64,000 nt of DNA from Lentisalinibacter sp964427415 (GCA_964427415.1 CAYRUH010000003.1:62001-126000); one strand, 5' to 3'. Numbered from the stretch's first letter, positions 1 through 7,974 are shown. Translations and numbers: made by a program. The notes: a model not told the origin generated them from the sequence alone.

Positions 1-52
1 CGGCGGCGGCGTTACGGTTCGCGTCAGGGTTGGTGTTCACGAGCGCTCTCAT
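1..52 (-). CDS. Start of the next arginine-operon gene (partial)
   Basis: Only the first 17 codons are inside the window, reading leftward from an ATG at 52; the peptide begins MRALVNTNPDANRN. The ATG overlaps the argC stop codon as ATGA, the same coupling seen at the other junctions of this operon, which is the main reason for calling it a gene. The position after argC suggests another arginine biosynthesis gene, but the visible residues are too few to identify a family. Confidence 0.5.
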   Translation of the reverse strand, partial: MRALVNTNPDANRNAAA

Positions 53-1137
53 AGCCAGCCGGGGGCCGGTTGCGTGAGACCGGCGGTCTCCGGCAGCGAC
101 CACAGGCGGTTCATCCATTGCATGGCGCCGCCGGCGGCGCCTTTCAGCAGATTGTCGATGACGACGAAGACGGCGGCTGTGGACGCGTCCGCGGCCACGC
201 CGATGTGGGCATAGTTGCTGCCGGCCACGTCCTTCACTCGTGGCGTGCCGTCCAGCACGCGCACGAACGGTGCGTCACGGTAGTAGTCGGCCAGGGCGGC
301 TACCAGCGCGTCGCGATCGGCGCCCGCGGCCAGCGGCGCCTGCAGGGTCGAGTGGATGCCGCGGGCGAACGGCCCGGAGTGGGGGATGAAGCTGAAGCTG
401 GCCGCCACCCCGCTGGCCGCCTCCGATAGCGCGGCAATCTCCGGCGCGTGCCGATGCGCCAGCGGCTTGTAGGCGAACAGGTTGCTGTGCCGTTCCGGAT
501 GATGGGTGGTCGCCGTGGGGCTGCGGCCGGAACCGGTGCTGCCGGTGATGCCGGCGACGTACACGGTGGGGTGGAGCAGGCCCGCGGCGAGCAGCGGCAC
601 TGCGCCCAGCAGCACCGAGGTGGCGAAGCAGCCGGGATGCGCCGCATGGTCGGTATCCGTCGCGGCCAGGTGCTCGGGCACCGCGCAGCGGAACGCGTTG
701 CAGAGCTCGGGCGCGCCGTGGTCCTGGCCGTACACCGCCTCGAAGGCCTCGCGGGCGGGGAAACGGAAATCGGCCGAGGCGTCCACGACGTGCAGGCGGC
801 TGTCCGCGCTCTGTGCATCGGCGAGCAGTTGCGCCAGCATCGGCGCTGAGGCGCCATGCGGGGCCGCGGAGAACACCGCCAGCTCTTCATGGCGCTGCAG
901 CAGCGCCGGCACGTCGTGCGGGCCGACGAACGAGGTATCCGCGTAGGCGGCGCCGAGCTGGGGGAATGTCGCCGCAACCGGCTCGCCGGCGCGGCTGCCG
1001 GAGACGGCGGCGGCCAGCGTCAGATTCGGGTGGCCGGCGAGCAGGCGCAGGAACTCGCCGGCCACGTAACCGGTGCCGCCGAGGACCAGCGTCGGGATGG
1101 TCGCGGCCGGGATTGTCATGTCCGCCCGGGCGCTCAC
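49..1137 (-). CDS. argC: N-acetyl-gamma-glutamyl-phosphate reductase
   Basis: Reduces N-acetyl-glutamyl-phosphate to the semialdehyde with NADPH, third step of arginine synthesis, in the cytoplasm. The protein (362 aa with the GTG start) has an N-terminal dinucleotide fold (LVLGGTGYVAGEFLRLL), the catalytic cysteine in AHPGCFATSVLLGAVPLL, and a conserved GSTGSGRSPTATTHHPERH segment. Two starts are possible: GTG at 1137, which overlaps the upstream stop as GTGA and has GGAG seven bases upstream, or ATG at 1119. I prefer GTG because it repeats the 4-base overlaps found elsewhere in the operon. It is fourth in a leftward argR-argG-orf-argC operon. Family assignment is firm; the exact start is less so. 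Confidence 0.92.
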   Translation of the reverse strand: MSARADMTIPAATIPTLVLGGTGYVAGEFLRLLAGHPNLTLAAAVSGSRAGEPVAATFPQLGAAYADTSFVGPHDVPALLQRHEELAVFSAAPHGASAPMLAQLLADAQSADSRLHVVDASADFRFPAREAFEAVYGQDHGAPELCNAFRCAVPEHLAATDTDHAAHPGCFATSVLLGAVPLLAAGLLHPTVYVAGITGSTGSGRSPTATTHHPERHSNLFAYKPLAHRHAPEIAALSEAASGVAASFSFIPHSGPFARGIHSTLQAPLAAGADRDALVAALADYYRDAPFVRVLDGTPRVKDVAGSNYAHIGVAADASTAAVFVVIDNLLKGAAGGAMQWMNRLWSLPETAGLTQPAPGWL

Positions 1138-2198
1138 CGGCGTTCTCCGCCGAGGCCGACGTGGCCTGCCACCAGGTCGCCGAGGCGCACGCCGTCGGTC
1201 AGGGCGTTGATCGCCTCGACGCCAAGGTCCTGGACGATCATGTCGATGCCTACCGCGTTGTCGGTGGCCGGGCCCGTGACCACCACCGGCTCGATGCCGT
1301 GGGTCTCGCGCAGCAGCTTCACGCCGCCCCAGGCCGCCACCGGGTCGTTGGCGCACAGCACCACCGCCGTGAAGGCGTCCTTCAGGGCCGGATCGTTCAG
1401 GATGGCCGACACGCCGTAGGGCCCGAGGATGCCGTCACCGAGCTCCATCACGATGGCGTCCGGCCGCTCCTCCGCGAGCTTGTTCAGCAGCGAGCGGGTG
1501 AGCGCCGGCCCGTTCGATGCGCTGGTGGTCACGACGCCGAAGTCCATGAACAGCAGGCCGTCCTCGGCGCCGGCATCCTCCATGGCCAGCACGTCCCGGC
1601 GCAGCGACACGCCGGTGGCCTTGCCCGCCGCCACCCGGTGGCGGTTGTGGCGCAACCGGCTGACGATGGCACAGGCGGCCGCCGTCTTGCCGGAGTCCAT
1701 GCAGGTGCCGGCCAGGGCGATGACGGGCACGCCGCGCACCTCGAGCCCCGCGTCATAGTCCAGCGGGAACTCGCCCACCCGGGCGGGCACGCCGATGCGC
1801 TCGCCGAGATAGGGGAAGGTGAGCACGGTGCCGAGCACCCGGCAGTCGAACGGCGGCCCGACGTCCGGGTTGGCGGAGTCGCAGATGCCGAGCACGCCGC
1901 CGATATTCAGGAGCTGCACGGTATCGCCGGCGGCCAGGGTCTTCGGCAGATGGCCTGAATAACCCCGCAGCGCCTTGCGGTGGCCGAGCGCGCCGACGAT
2001 GACGTCGCCCCGTTTCACCGTGGCCATGCGCCCGCTGGTGAGTTCCATGGTGTTGTAGCGGGTCTTGTTGTTCAGCACCTCCACGGCGACCAGCACGCCC
2101 TCCTCGCAGGGGATCTCCTCGGACAGGCGCAGCTCGCGGCCCAGCTCGTGATGCTGGGCCACCGAGGCGATCTTGTCGACGACCACGCTGCGCATCAT
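1134..2198 (-). CDS. Unassigned P-loop (DUF1611/BioD-like) protein in the arginine operon
   Basis: A 354-aa protein of unknown function. An N-terminal, probably beta-rich part (residues about 1-150) precedes a nucleotide-binding domain with a Walker A loop, ALAGTCMDSGKTAAACAIV. Later segments MELGDGILGPYGVSAIL and VVLCANDPVAAWGG resemble BioD/DUF1611-type P-loop proteins in layout only. No signal peptide or membrane segment is seen. Its ATG overlaps the argG stop (ATGA) and its stop overlaps the argC start (GTGA), so it should be translated in step with both. That placement implies a role linked to arginine metabolism, for example an ATP-dependent ligase, kinase or regulator; this is inference. 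I do not recognise it as any standard arginine enzyme. Confidence 0.8.
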   Translation of the reverse strand: MMRSVVVDKIASVAQHHELGRELRLSEEIPCEEGVLVAVEVLNNKTRYNTMELTSGRMATVKRGDVIVGALGHRKALRGYSGHLPKTLAAGDTVQLLNIGGVLGICDSANPDVGPPFDCRVLGTVLTFPYLGERIGVPARVGEFPLDYDAGLEVRGVPVIALAGTCMDSGKTAAACAIVSRLRHNRHRVAAGKATGVSLRRDVLAMEDAGAEDGLLFMDFGVVTTSASNGPALTRSLLNKLAEERPDAIVMELGDGILGPYGVSAILNDPALKDAFTAVVLCANDPVAAWGGVKLLRETHGIEPVVVTGPATDNAVGIDMIVQDLGVEAINALTDGVRLGDLVAGHVGLGGERR

Positions 2199-3433
2199 CC
2201 GTCCTCCGCCTGGCGGGCCGCGCGGGTCTGCAGCATGCCGGTGAGCGACAGGATGCGGGCGTGGCCGAGCGCGTCCGCCGGCGTCCACTCGCCGGCCGCC
2301 TCGCCGTAGACGCCCTTGCTGGCGGCCATCAGCGAGTACGGCGATGCGACGCCCTCGACGAAGACGCTGCCGGGCCGGAGCTGTACCGTGACCTCGCCGG
2401 TCACCCGCGCCTGGGACGAGGCGAGCAGCGCCTCGATGTCCCGGCAGACCGGGTCGAGCTGGCGCCCCTCGTGGACGAAGTCGCCGTAGGCGGCGGCCAC
2501 CGTGTCCTTGATGCGCTGCTGGGGCCCGCTCAGTACCAGCTTCTCGAGTTCCCGGTGGGCGGTCAGCAGGATTTCGGCGGCCGGCGCTTCGAAGGCCACC
2601 CGGCCCTTGGTGCCCAGGATGGTGTCGCCCAGGTGAATGCCGCGGCCAATCGCGAAGCTGCCGCCCAGCGTCTCCAGCTGCTCGATCAGCGCCACGGGCT
2701 GCAGGGTCTCGCCGTCGATGGTCACCGGGCGGCCCTGCTCGAAACCGATGCGGTGGCCTTCCGGCGCGCGGGCCGATGCCAGTGCGCCCGAGGACAGAAC
2801 CCAGGCTTCCTCCGGGATGGAGCCCCGGGAATCCAGCGTCTCGCGGCCGCCGATGGTCACGCCCCAGAGCCCCCGGTTGATGGAGTAGGCCGAGCCGGCC
2901 TTCGGCACCGGCATGCCCTGGTCTTCCAGGTAGGCGAGCTGATCGGCCCGCGCCCAGCGGTTGTCGCGCACCGGCGCCAGCACCTCGAGCGAAGGATTCA
3001 GCGTGCGCAGCGCCACCTCGAAGCGTACCTGGTCGTTGCCGGCCGCCGTGCAGCCGTGGGCCACGGTGTCGGCGCCGTGCTCGGCGGCGGCCGCGGCCAT
3101 GCGCGCCGCCTGGATGCCCCGCTCGGCGCCCACGCACAGTGGATAGAGCCCGCCCCGGCGCACATTGCCGGCGATCAGCCAGCGCAGTACCTCGTCGAAG
3201 AAGGCCTGGCGGGCGTCGACCAGCAGGTGCTCCGCGGCGCCGAGGGCCTCGGAGCGCGCCGCCAGTTCCCGCCGCGCGTCCTCGTCGATGCCGCCGGTAT
3301 CCACGGTGACGGTGATGACCGGGCGGCCGTAGTTCTCCTTCAGCCAGGGCACGCAGAAAGAGGTGTCCAGCCCGCCGGAGTAGGCGAGCAGGATGGGAGA
3401 GTCCTGGCCGGAAGGGGTGGGCTGGGCATTCAT
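2195..3433 (-). CDS. argG: Argininosuccinate synthase
   Basis: Joins citrulline and aspartate using ATP to give argininosuccinate. The 412-aa protein carries the PP-loop ATP-pyrophosphatase motif LLAYSGGLDTSFCVPWL near residue 15, plus AHGCTAAGNDQVRFEVALR and a downstream GRGIHLGDTILGTKGRVAFE segment. From memory it looks closer to the divergent form found in Xanthomonas-type arginine clusters than to the E. coli form; an alignment would be needed to confirm this. The ATG at 3433 overlaps the argR stop as ATGA, and the stop overlaps the next gene by four bases. Whether it acts on citrulline only or on an acylated relative cannot be told here. Confidence 0.93.
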   Translation of the reverse strand: MNAQPTPSGQDSPILLAYSGGLDTSFCVPWLKENYGRPVITVTVDTGGIDEDARRELAARSEALGAAEHLLVDARQAFFDEVLRWLIAGNVRRGGLYPLCVGAERGIQAARMAAAAAEHGADTVAHGCTAAGNDQVRFEVALRTLNPSLEVLAPVRDNRWARADQLAYLEDQGMPVPKAGSAYSINRGLWGVTIGGRETLDSRGSIPEEAWVLSSGALASARAPEGHRIGFEQGRPVTIDGETLQPVALIEQLETLGGSFAIGRGIHLGDTILGTKGRVAFEAPAAEILLTAHRELEKLVLSGPQQRIKDTVAAAYGDFVHEGRQLDPVCRDIEALLASSQARVTGEVTVQLRPGSVFVEGVASPYSLMAASKGVYGEAAGEWTPADALGHARILSLTGMLQTRAARQAEDG

Positions 3434-4079
3434 GGGATTCGCTCCGCGAAGAGGTCGTTGAGTCGGGATTCCAGACGCGCGCTCGCCGTCGCGCCGGACG
3501 TAGCCACGAAGATGGTGTCGTCGCCGGACAGCGTGCCGACGATCTCCGGCCAGCGGCTGCGGTCGAGCGCCACCGCCACCCGCTGGGCGGCGCCGATGCC
3601 GGTCTGCACCACCACCAGGTTCGCGCCGGCGCGCTTCACGGCGCGCACGAAACCGGCCACCTCTTCGAAGGCGTCGCCGGCTGCAGCGGAGCCGGCNNNN
3701 NNNNNNNNNNNNNNNNNNNNNNNNNNNNNNNNNNNNNNNNNNNNNNNNNNNNNNNNNNNNNNNNNNNNNNNNNNNNNNNNNNNNNNNNNNNNNNNNCGCG
3801 CACGAAACCGGCCACCTCTTCGAAGGCGTCGCCGGCTGCAGCGGAGCCGGCTGCAGCGGAGCCGGCCGCCGCGGGGCCGGCTCCGCGCAGCCGGTAACCC
3901 TCGGCCTCCTTGGCCGCGCCGAGGATGCGCAGGTCCCGGGAGACGCTGGATTGCGTGGCTTCGAAGCCGAGCTCGTGCAGCACGCGCACCAGTTCTCCCT
4001 GAGTGGCAACCGGGCGCTCACGCAGGATGGCCGCGATGGCGCGGCGACGCTCGATCTGTTGTTCGGCGCTGGCGGGCAT
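3430..4079 (-). CDS. argR: Arginine repressor ArgR (interrupted by a scaffold gap)
   Basis: Arginine-responsive transcription factor. The N-terminal winged helix (ATQSSVSRDLRILGAAKEA) and the C-terminal arginine-binding/oligomerisation domain (IVGTLSGDDTIFVATSG) are both present. A 100-N gap splits the gene, and the 55 bases before the gap (3642-3696) are repeated after it (3797-3851). Collapsing gap plus one copy removes 155 bases and leaves 495 bases in frame, a 164-aa protein, close to the usual ArgR length of about 156. The linker holds an unusual alanine-rich repeat of GSAAA units. As first gene of the operon, argR probably controls its own expression together with argG, the P-loop gene and argC. 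Start: ATG at 4079. Confidence 0.9.
3642..3851. repeat. 55-base identical flanks around a 100-N gap (assembly artefact)
   Basis: Bases 3642-3696 and 3797-3851 are identical and sit either side of 100 N (3697-3796). Removing the gap and one copy restores argR in frame. The flank length is the same as at the second gap, which fits unmerged contig ends that overlap by one assembly word of 55. I do not think this is a real duplication. Confidence 0.9.
3834..3880. repeat. Short tandem repeat in argR (GSAAA units)
   Basis: About three copies of a 15-base unit (ctgcagcggagccgg and a degenerate copy) encode the linker AAAGSAAAGSAAAGD between the DNA-binding and arginine-binding domains. It probably helped to break the assembly, because it lies directly beside the gap. 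Confidence 0.7.
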
Positions 4080-4101
4080 GACAGACTTGCTTGAATAAAG
4101 T

Positions 4102-4128
4102 TGCGCATATTAATACTGGAATGCGCAT
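4102..4128. promoter_or_regulatory. AT-rich divergent promoter region with inverted repeat (possible ArgR operator)
   Basis: The 155 bases between argR and the divergent esterase gene are AT-rich at 4085-4135, unlike the surroundings. They hold a 7-base inverted repeat, TGCGCAT (4102-4108) and ATGCGCA (4121-4127), around ATTAATA-type sequence. Partial ARG-box halves (TTGAAT at 4091-4096, ATTAATA) are present but no full consensus box. The position in front of argR suits autoregulation; the ArgR link is inference. Confidence 0.35.
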
Positions 4129-4234
4129 ACATGGTCAAGGCTGCCGGCGCACCATTTTCCGGTTAATCTGCGCGCTCCGCCATGGTGATCATGGCGGCAT
4201 TTCGATATCCCGCAAATGGGAAACAGGAGGAGAC

Positions 4235-4906
4235 ATGCTCGAGAGCGTCGAGATCGAGATCGGCAGCGAGCCGGCAGGTGCCGTCATCTGGCTGCACGGG
4301 CTGGGTGCCGACGGCCACGACTTCGAGCCGGTGGTGCCCGAGTTGCGGCTGCCGCAGGACCTCCCGCTGCGCTTCGTATTTCCCCATGCGCCCATCCGGC
4401 CCGTGACCATCAACGCCGGTATGCGCATGCGGGCCTGGTACGACATCGTGGCCATCGACCGCCGGGCCCGGCAGGACGAGGAGGGCATACGCGCGAGCGC
4501 TGCCGCCACCGTGGAGCTGATCGAGCGGGAGAAGGAGCGGGGCCTGCCCGCCGCGCGCATCGTGCTGGCCGGATTCTCCCAGGGCGGGGCCATTGCCATT
4601 CACGCGGCCCTGCGCTACCCGGAGCGTCTCGCCGGCCTGATCGCGCTGTCCACCTGGATGCCCCTCGGCGAGACGCTGGCCACCGAAGGCAGCGCCGCCA
4701 ACCGCGACCTGCCGGTGTTCATGGCCCACGGCCGACAGGACCCGATGGTCCCGGTCGCGCTCGGCGAGCAGACCCGCGAGGCCCTCGCGGCCGCCGGCTA
4801 TCCGCTCGAGTGGCAGACCTACGACATGCCGCACGCCGTCTGCCCGGCCGAGATCGCAGACATTTCGGTGTGGCTGCAGCAGCGCTTCAGACAAGCCGGA
4901 AGCTGA
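4235..4906 (+). CDS. Carboxylesterase (phospholipase/carboxylesterase family)
   Basis: A 223-aa cytoplasmic alpha/beta hydrolase of the acyl-protein-thioesterase/EstB type. An oxyanion-hole segment IWLHGLGADGHDFEPVV opens the fold, the nucleophile serine is in LAGFSQGGAIAIHAALRY, the acid is in FMAHGRQDPMVPV and the histidine is in YDMPHAVCPAEI, so the triad is complete. The start is ATG 4235, preceded by an AGGAGG ribosome site at about 4225-4230. It is transcribed away from the arginine operon and its last 20 bases overlap, tail to tail, the TANGO2-like gene. The natural substrate is unknown; short-chain esters are typical for the family. Confidence 0.88.
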   Translation: MLESVEIEIGSEPAGAVIWLHGLGADGHDFEPVVPELRLPQDLPLRFVFPHAPIRPVTINAGMRMRAWYDIVAIDRRARQDEEGIRASAAATVELIEREKERGLPAARIVLAGFSQGGAIAIHAALRYPERLAGLIALSTWMPLGETLATEGSAANRDLPVFMAHGRQDPMVPVALGEQTREALAAAGYPLEWQTYDMPHAVCPAEIADISVWLQQRFRQAGS

Positions 4907-5839
4907 CCCGGGTCTCGCCGGTGGCCTCGCCGTCGGCGTCGAAACGCCGCTCGACGAATTCGGCGCTGCCGTCGGCGCGGAACAGGAGCACCGTGGAGCA
5001 GCGGGTGCCGTAGGTCGGCGTGAGGATGAACGGTGCAGAGAGCACGCGGCGCACGGCCGGATCCAGGGCCGGATTCAAGGCCGGATTCAAGGCCGGATTC
5101 AGGGCCGGGTCTGCCTCGCCGTCTTCGCCGGCGGGTCGGGTGTCGGCCAGTATTTCCAGGATGTCGTCCGGCTCGGTGCGTCCCGCCTCGAGCCGCGCCG
5201 TCAGGCGGTTGCGGGTGACGACGAGCTTCGGCCACGGCGTGTCGAGCAGGGCATTGCTCACGCCGTGGATGCCGGGCTCGAGTTGCCGGCTCACCGCCTC
5301 CCGGTTGGTGTGATAGCGCAGCGACGCCGCATCACCGAAGAGCAAGTTGAAGCCGGCGTAGCGCTGCTCCTCGCGTTGCAGTCTTGCGGCGAATGCGTTG
5401 GCCGGCTCGTCACCGGTCAGCCAGTCGGTGAGCAACAGGCCGCGGGAGATCTCGCCGCCGCGGGGCGAGCCTTCGCGGTAGTTGGTCACGACGCCGAAAC
5501 GCCCGCGACGGGTCACGCCGAGCCAGGTGCCGCCGGCCTCCAGGTCGCAGCCGGCCAGCAAATCGGGCTGCTCCGGCCACCAGTCGGCGGGTTCCGCGGG
5601 GCGGGCATGGAACTCGTCCCGGTTGCCCGCCAGGATCAGCGGCATCTCGGGGTGCATGCGCCAGGCGGCGACGATGAGGCACANNNNNNNNNNNNNNNNN
5701 NNNNNNNNNNNNNNNNNNNNNNNNNNNNNNNNNNNNNNNNNNNNNNNNNNNNNNNNNNNNNNNNNNNNNNNNNNNNNNNNNNNGCCAGGATCAGCGGCAT
5801 CTCGGGGTGCATGCGCCAGGCGGCGACGATGAGGCACAT
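4887..5839 (-). CDS. TANGO2/NRDE-family protein (interrupted by a scaffold gap)
   Basis: The family (Ser/Thr-rich T10 in DGCR, transport and Golgi organisation 2) has no firmly assigned bacterial reaction; some members are linked to heme handling. The N-terminal cysteine (MCLIVAAW) and the NRDE signature (LAGNRDEFHARPAEPADWW) are clear, followed by GGTWLGVTRRGRFGVVTNYR. A 100-N gap sits near the 5' end with 55 identical bases on both sides (5629-5683, 5784-5838). Collapsing them gives 265 aa in frame, the normal family length. An internal NPAL repeat (LNPALNPALNPALDP) in a surface-type region is unusual. It is the last gene of a probable leftward run with nudC and the RraA-family gene. Confidence 0.87.
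5059..5107. repeat. 12-base tandem repeat in the TANGO2-like gene
   Basis: About four copies of ggattcaaggcc (last copy degenerate) encode NPAL units in frame. Because the unit is a multiple of three, changes in copy number would not break the gene. Confidence 0.75.
5629..5838. repeat. 55-base identical flanks around a 100-N gap (assembly artefact)
   Basis: Bases 5629-5683 and 5784-5838 are identical and enclose 100 N (5684-5783). Collapsing gap and one copy restores the gene in frame. Same flank length as at the argR gap. Confidence 0.9.
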
Positions 5840-5849
5840 CGGGGCTGGT

Positions 5850-6758
5850 TCAGGCGGCGTCGCTGCCGCCGTCGTCTTCGAGCCAGTCGTCGACCAGCCG
5901 ACGGGCGATGGAGAGCCGCGGCGGCAGCTTCGGCCAACCCGCCCGGATTTCGCGGCGCGTGAACCAGCGGGCATCCTCCAGTTCGCCATCATTCAGCACG
6001 ATGTCGCCGGAATCGGCCGTGGCGCGGAAGCCCAGCATCAGCGCGGAGGGGAAGGGCCAGGGCTGGGAAGACTCGTAGCGCACCTCGGCCAGCCGCACGT
6101 TGGTCTCCTCGAATACCTCCCGGCGCACCGCCTCCTCCAGGCTCTCGCCGGGTTCGACAAAGCCGGCGATGGTCGAGTAGCGCCCTTGCGGCCAGGTCGG
6201 CTGGCGACCCAGCAGGCAGCGCTCACCGGCTTCCACCAGCACGATGATGGCGGGGTCCACCCGCGGGAAGATGCGCCGGGCGCAGTCCGGCCCGGTGCAG
6301 ATCCGCGCGTAGCCGCCGGCATCCGGTTCCGTGGCGGCGCCGCAATGGCCGCAGTGCCGCTGGGCCTGGTGCCAGAGGATCATGGCGCGGGCGTGGGCCA
6401 TCAGGCTGGCCTCGTCCGGGGGCAGGATGCCGCCGAGGGTGCGCAGGTCCCGGTACCCGACGCTGCCCGCCGCCGGCAGCACCGGCTCTTCCACTTCCAG
6501 CGCGAAGGCCGGGGCGTCGCGGAATACGCCGAGGAACACCAGGTCCTCGAGCCGGGGTTCTGCGGGCAGGTCCGCATAGCGCAGCAGCCACGCGCGGCCG
6601 TCGGTCTCGTCCGCCGGGCAGCGGCCCTGCCAGACTGGCACGAACACGGTGTCCGGCCGGTTCAGCGCGTCGCGCTGCCAGCTCTTATCCAGCCGCCGTT
6701 CGCCGGCCCGGTCGACATAGGCGCCGGCGAAGGTGTTGTGGGACAGGGTCGCCCTCAT
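5850..6758 (-). CDS. nudC: NADH pyrophosphatase / NAD-RNA decapping Nudix hydrolase
   Basis: Hydrolyses NADH to NMNH and AMP, and in E. coli removes NAD caps from RNA. The 302-aa protein has a zinc ribbon (CGHCGAATEPDAG followed by two more cysteines in CTGPDCARR), the Nudix box GFVEPGESLEEAVRREVFEE and the NudC-specific SQPWPFPSALMLG motif, which together separate it from other Nudix enzymes. It ends 10 bases before the TANGO2-like start and begins 9 bases after the RraA-family stop, so the three are probably co-transcribed. Confidence 0.93.
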   Translation of the reverse strand: MRATLSHNTFAGAYVDRAGERRLDKSWQRDALNRPDTVFVPVWQGRCPADETDGRAWLLRYADLPAEPRLEDLVFLGVFRDAPAFALEVEEPVLPAAGSVGYRDLRTLGGILPPDEASLMAHARAMILWHQAQRHCGHCGAATEPDAGGYARICTGPDCARRIFPRVDPAIIVLVEAGERCLLGRQPTWPQGRYSTIAGFVEPGESLEEAVRREVFEETNVRLAEVRYESSQPWPFPSALMLGFRATADSGDIVLNDGELEDARWFTRREIRAGWPKLPPRLSIARRLVDDWLEDDGGSDAA

Positions 6759-6767
6759 GAGGCGTTC

Positions 6768-7247
6768 TCAGAGGAGAGCGTCGGCGCTGACCAGGAGCCC
6801 GTCCTCGTCGGCGTAGAGATGATGGCCGGGCTCGAAAGCGAGGCCGGCGAAGGCCACGGTCACGTCGCGCTCGCCGCGGCCGAGCTTGCGGCTCTTCAGC
6901 GGCATCGTCGCGAGCGCGCGCAGGCCGATGTCGATGCCGGCCATGTCGGCCGAGTCGCGGATGCAGCCGTTCACCACGACGCCGGCCCAGCCGTTATCGG
7001 CGGCCAGCGCCGCGAGCTGGTCGCCCAGCAGGGCGCAATGCATCGAGCCGGCGCCGTCCACCACCAGCACCTGCCCGTCGCCGGGTTCCTCCAGGGCGGA
7101 GCGCACGAGGACGTTGTCCTCGAACACGCGCAGGGTGGTTATCGGCCCGCCGAAGGTGCGGCGGCCGCCGTAGCGGCGGAATATCGGGTCGGCGACGCTG
7201 ACCCGATCCGCGTATTCGTCGCAGAGATCGGCTGTCTTTATGGTCAT
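6768..7247 (-). CDS. RraA-family protein (RNase E inhibitor-like or HMG/CHA aldolase-like)
   Basis: A 159-aa protein of the RraA fold. Members either bind RNase E and damp RNA decay or act as 4-hydroxy-4-methyl-2-oxoglutarate/oxaloacetate aldolases; sequence alone rarely decides. The family core is clear: VLVVDGAGSMHCALLGDQLA, then WAGVVVNGCIRDSADM with the conserved GxxRD element used for metal and substrate binding in the aldolases. It lies between nudC and the FlhC-like gene with gaps of only 9 and 12 bases. The nudC neighbour makes an RNA-metabolism role attractive, but this is inference. Confidence 0.88.
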   Translation of the reverse strand: MTIKTADLCDEYADRVSVADPIFRRYGGRRTFGGPITTLRVFEDNVLVRSALEEPGDGQVLVVDGAGSMHCALLGDQLAALAADNGWAGVVVNGCIRDSADMAGIDIGLRALATMPLKSRKLGRGERDVTVAFAGLAFEPGHHLYADEDGLLVSADALL

Positions 7248-7259
7248 CCGGGCATTGTA

Positions 7260-7847
7260 CTACGCCCGCACGAAGCTGCCGTGGCCCGGCCGCCGGCTGC
7301 GGCCTGTGCGAATCTCGCAGGCCGGACACTGGTGGAAATTCAGGCCGTAGCGGTCGTGTAGATAATCGAGGCCACAGTCGTTGCAGCGCGTCAGGCCCAG
7401 ATCGCCGTCGCTGCTCAGGGCCTGGAGCAGGTTCCAGGCCCACTCGAAGCTGAACAGGCAGCGGGGATGCAGGAGCTGGTACGTCTCGTAGGAGCGGCAC
7501 GCCCGGTGGCCGTACTCGACGTCCGGACGCTGCCAGCGGGCGTAGACCCTGTCGGCGCCGAGCTGCAGCAAGCCGCCCTGCGCGAACAGGTAGGCAAGCG
7601 TCGTCGCCTCCAGCTGGTGGACGGCGTTACGGACAAACGGCACGGTCTGGCGGGGCGACTTGCCGCGCCTGCGCCGCACGCCGCCGCGGCCACCCGAGAA
7701 GTAGCGGCTGTAGATTTTTCGGATCCGGTCGTGCGACAGCCCGGTGCACAGACTGATGGTCCGGGTGCGGGCTTCGTGATCTATCATGCGCAGCGCCAGT
7801 TCGAAGCGCAGCCGCTCGGTTTCATAGCGATCCCGGGTTGCTTTCAT
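7260..7847 (-). CDS. FlhC-like transcriptional regulator
   Basis: In enterics FlhC joins FlhD to form the master activator of flagellar genes. This 195-aa protein keeps the FlhC layout: an N-terminal helical/HTH-like part (LCTGLSHDRIRKIYSRYFSG), a middle SFEWAWNLLQAL helix, and a C-terminal zinc site of two CxxC pairs (RCNDCGLDYL and QCPACE). The start at ATG 7847 is chosen because GGAGGG lies seven bases upstream; a further ATG at 7862 lacks a site. It is divergent from a FlhD-like gene and heads a leftward run with rraA-like, nudC and TANGO2-like genes. No flagellar gene is in the window, so the target may be something else. Confidence 0.75.
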   Translation of the reverse strand: MKATRDRYETERLRFELALRMIDHEARTRTISLCTGLSHDRIRKIYSRYFSGGRGGVRRRRGKSPRQTVPFVRNAVHQLEATTLAYLFAQGGLLQLGADRVYARWQRPDVEYGHRACRSYETYQLLHPRCLFSFEWAWNLLQALSSDGDLGLTRCNDCGLDYLHDRYGLNFHQCPACEIRTGRSRRPGHGSFVRA

Positions 7848-7925
7848 CCATTTTCCCTCCATTAATGTATTTTTTAGAACATATATGACATCATTTTTCC
7901 GTTAGGATCACAAATGAAAAAAATA

Positions 7926-7938
7926 GACCAATATGGTC
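7926..7938. promoter_or_regulatory. Inverted repeat in the divergent flhC-like/flhD-like promoter region
   Basis: GACCA-ATA-TGGTC, a perfect 5-base inverted repeat, lies in the strongly AT-rich 127 bases between the two regulator genes. Such a dyad in a divergent regulator intergenic region is a candidate operator. The binding protein is unknown. Confidence 0.4.
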
Positions 7939-7974
7939 AATAAGTCATAGATACGGCGATCAGGGGGGTGGGGC

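Noticed and set aside
3642..3851. Apparent direct duplication around the N run in argR
   Set aside because: The copies are identical, exactly 55 bases, and the same pattern occurs at the second gap; collapsing restores the frame, so it is an assembly artefact.
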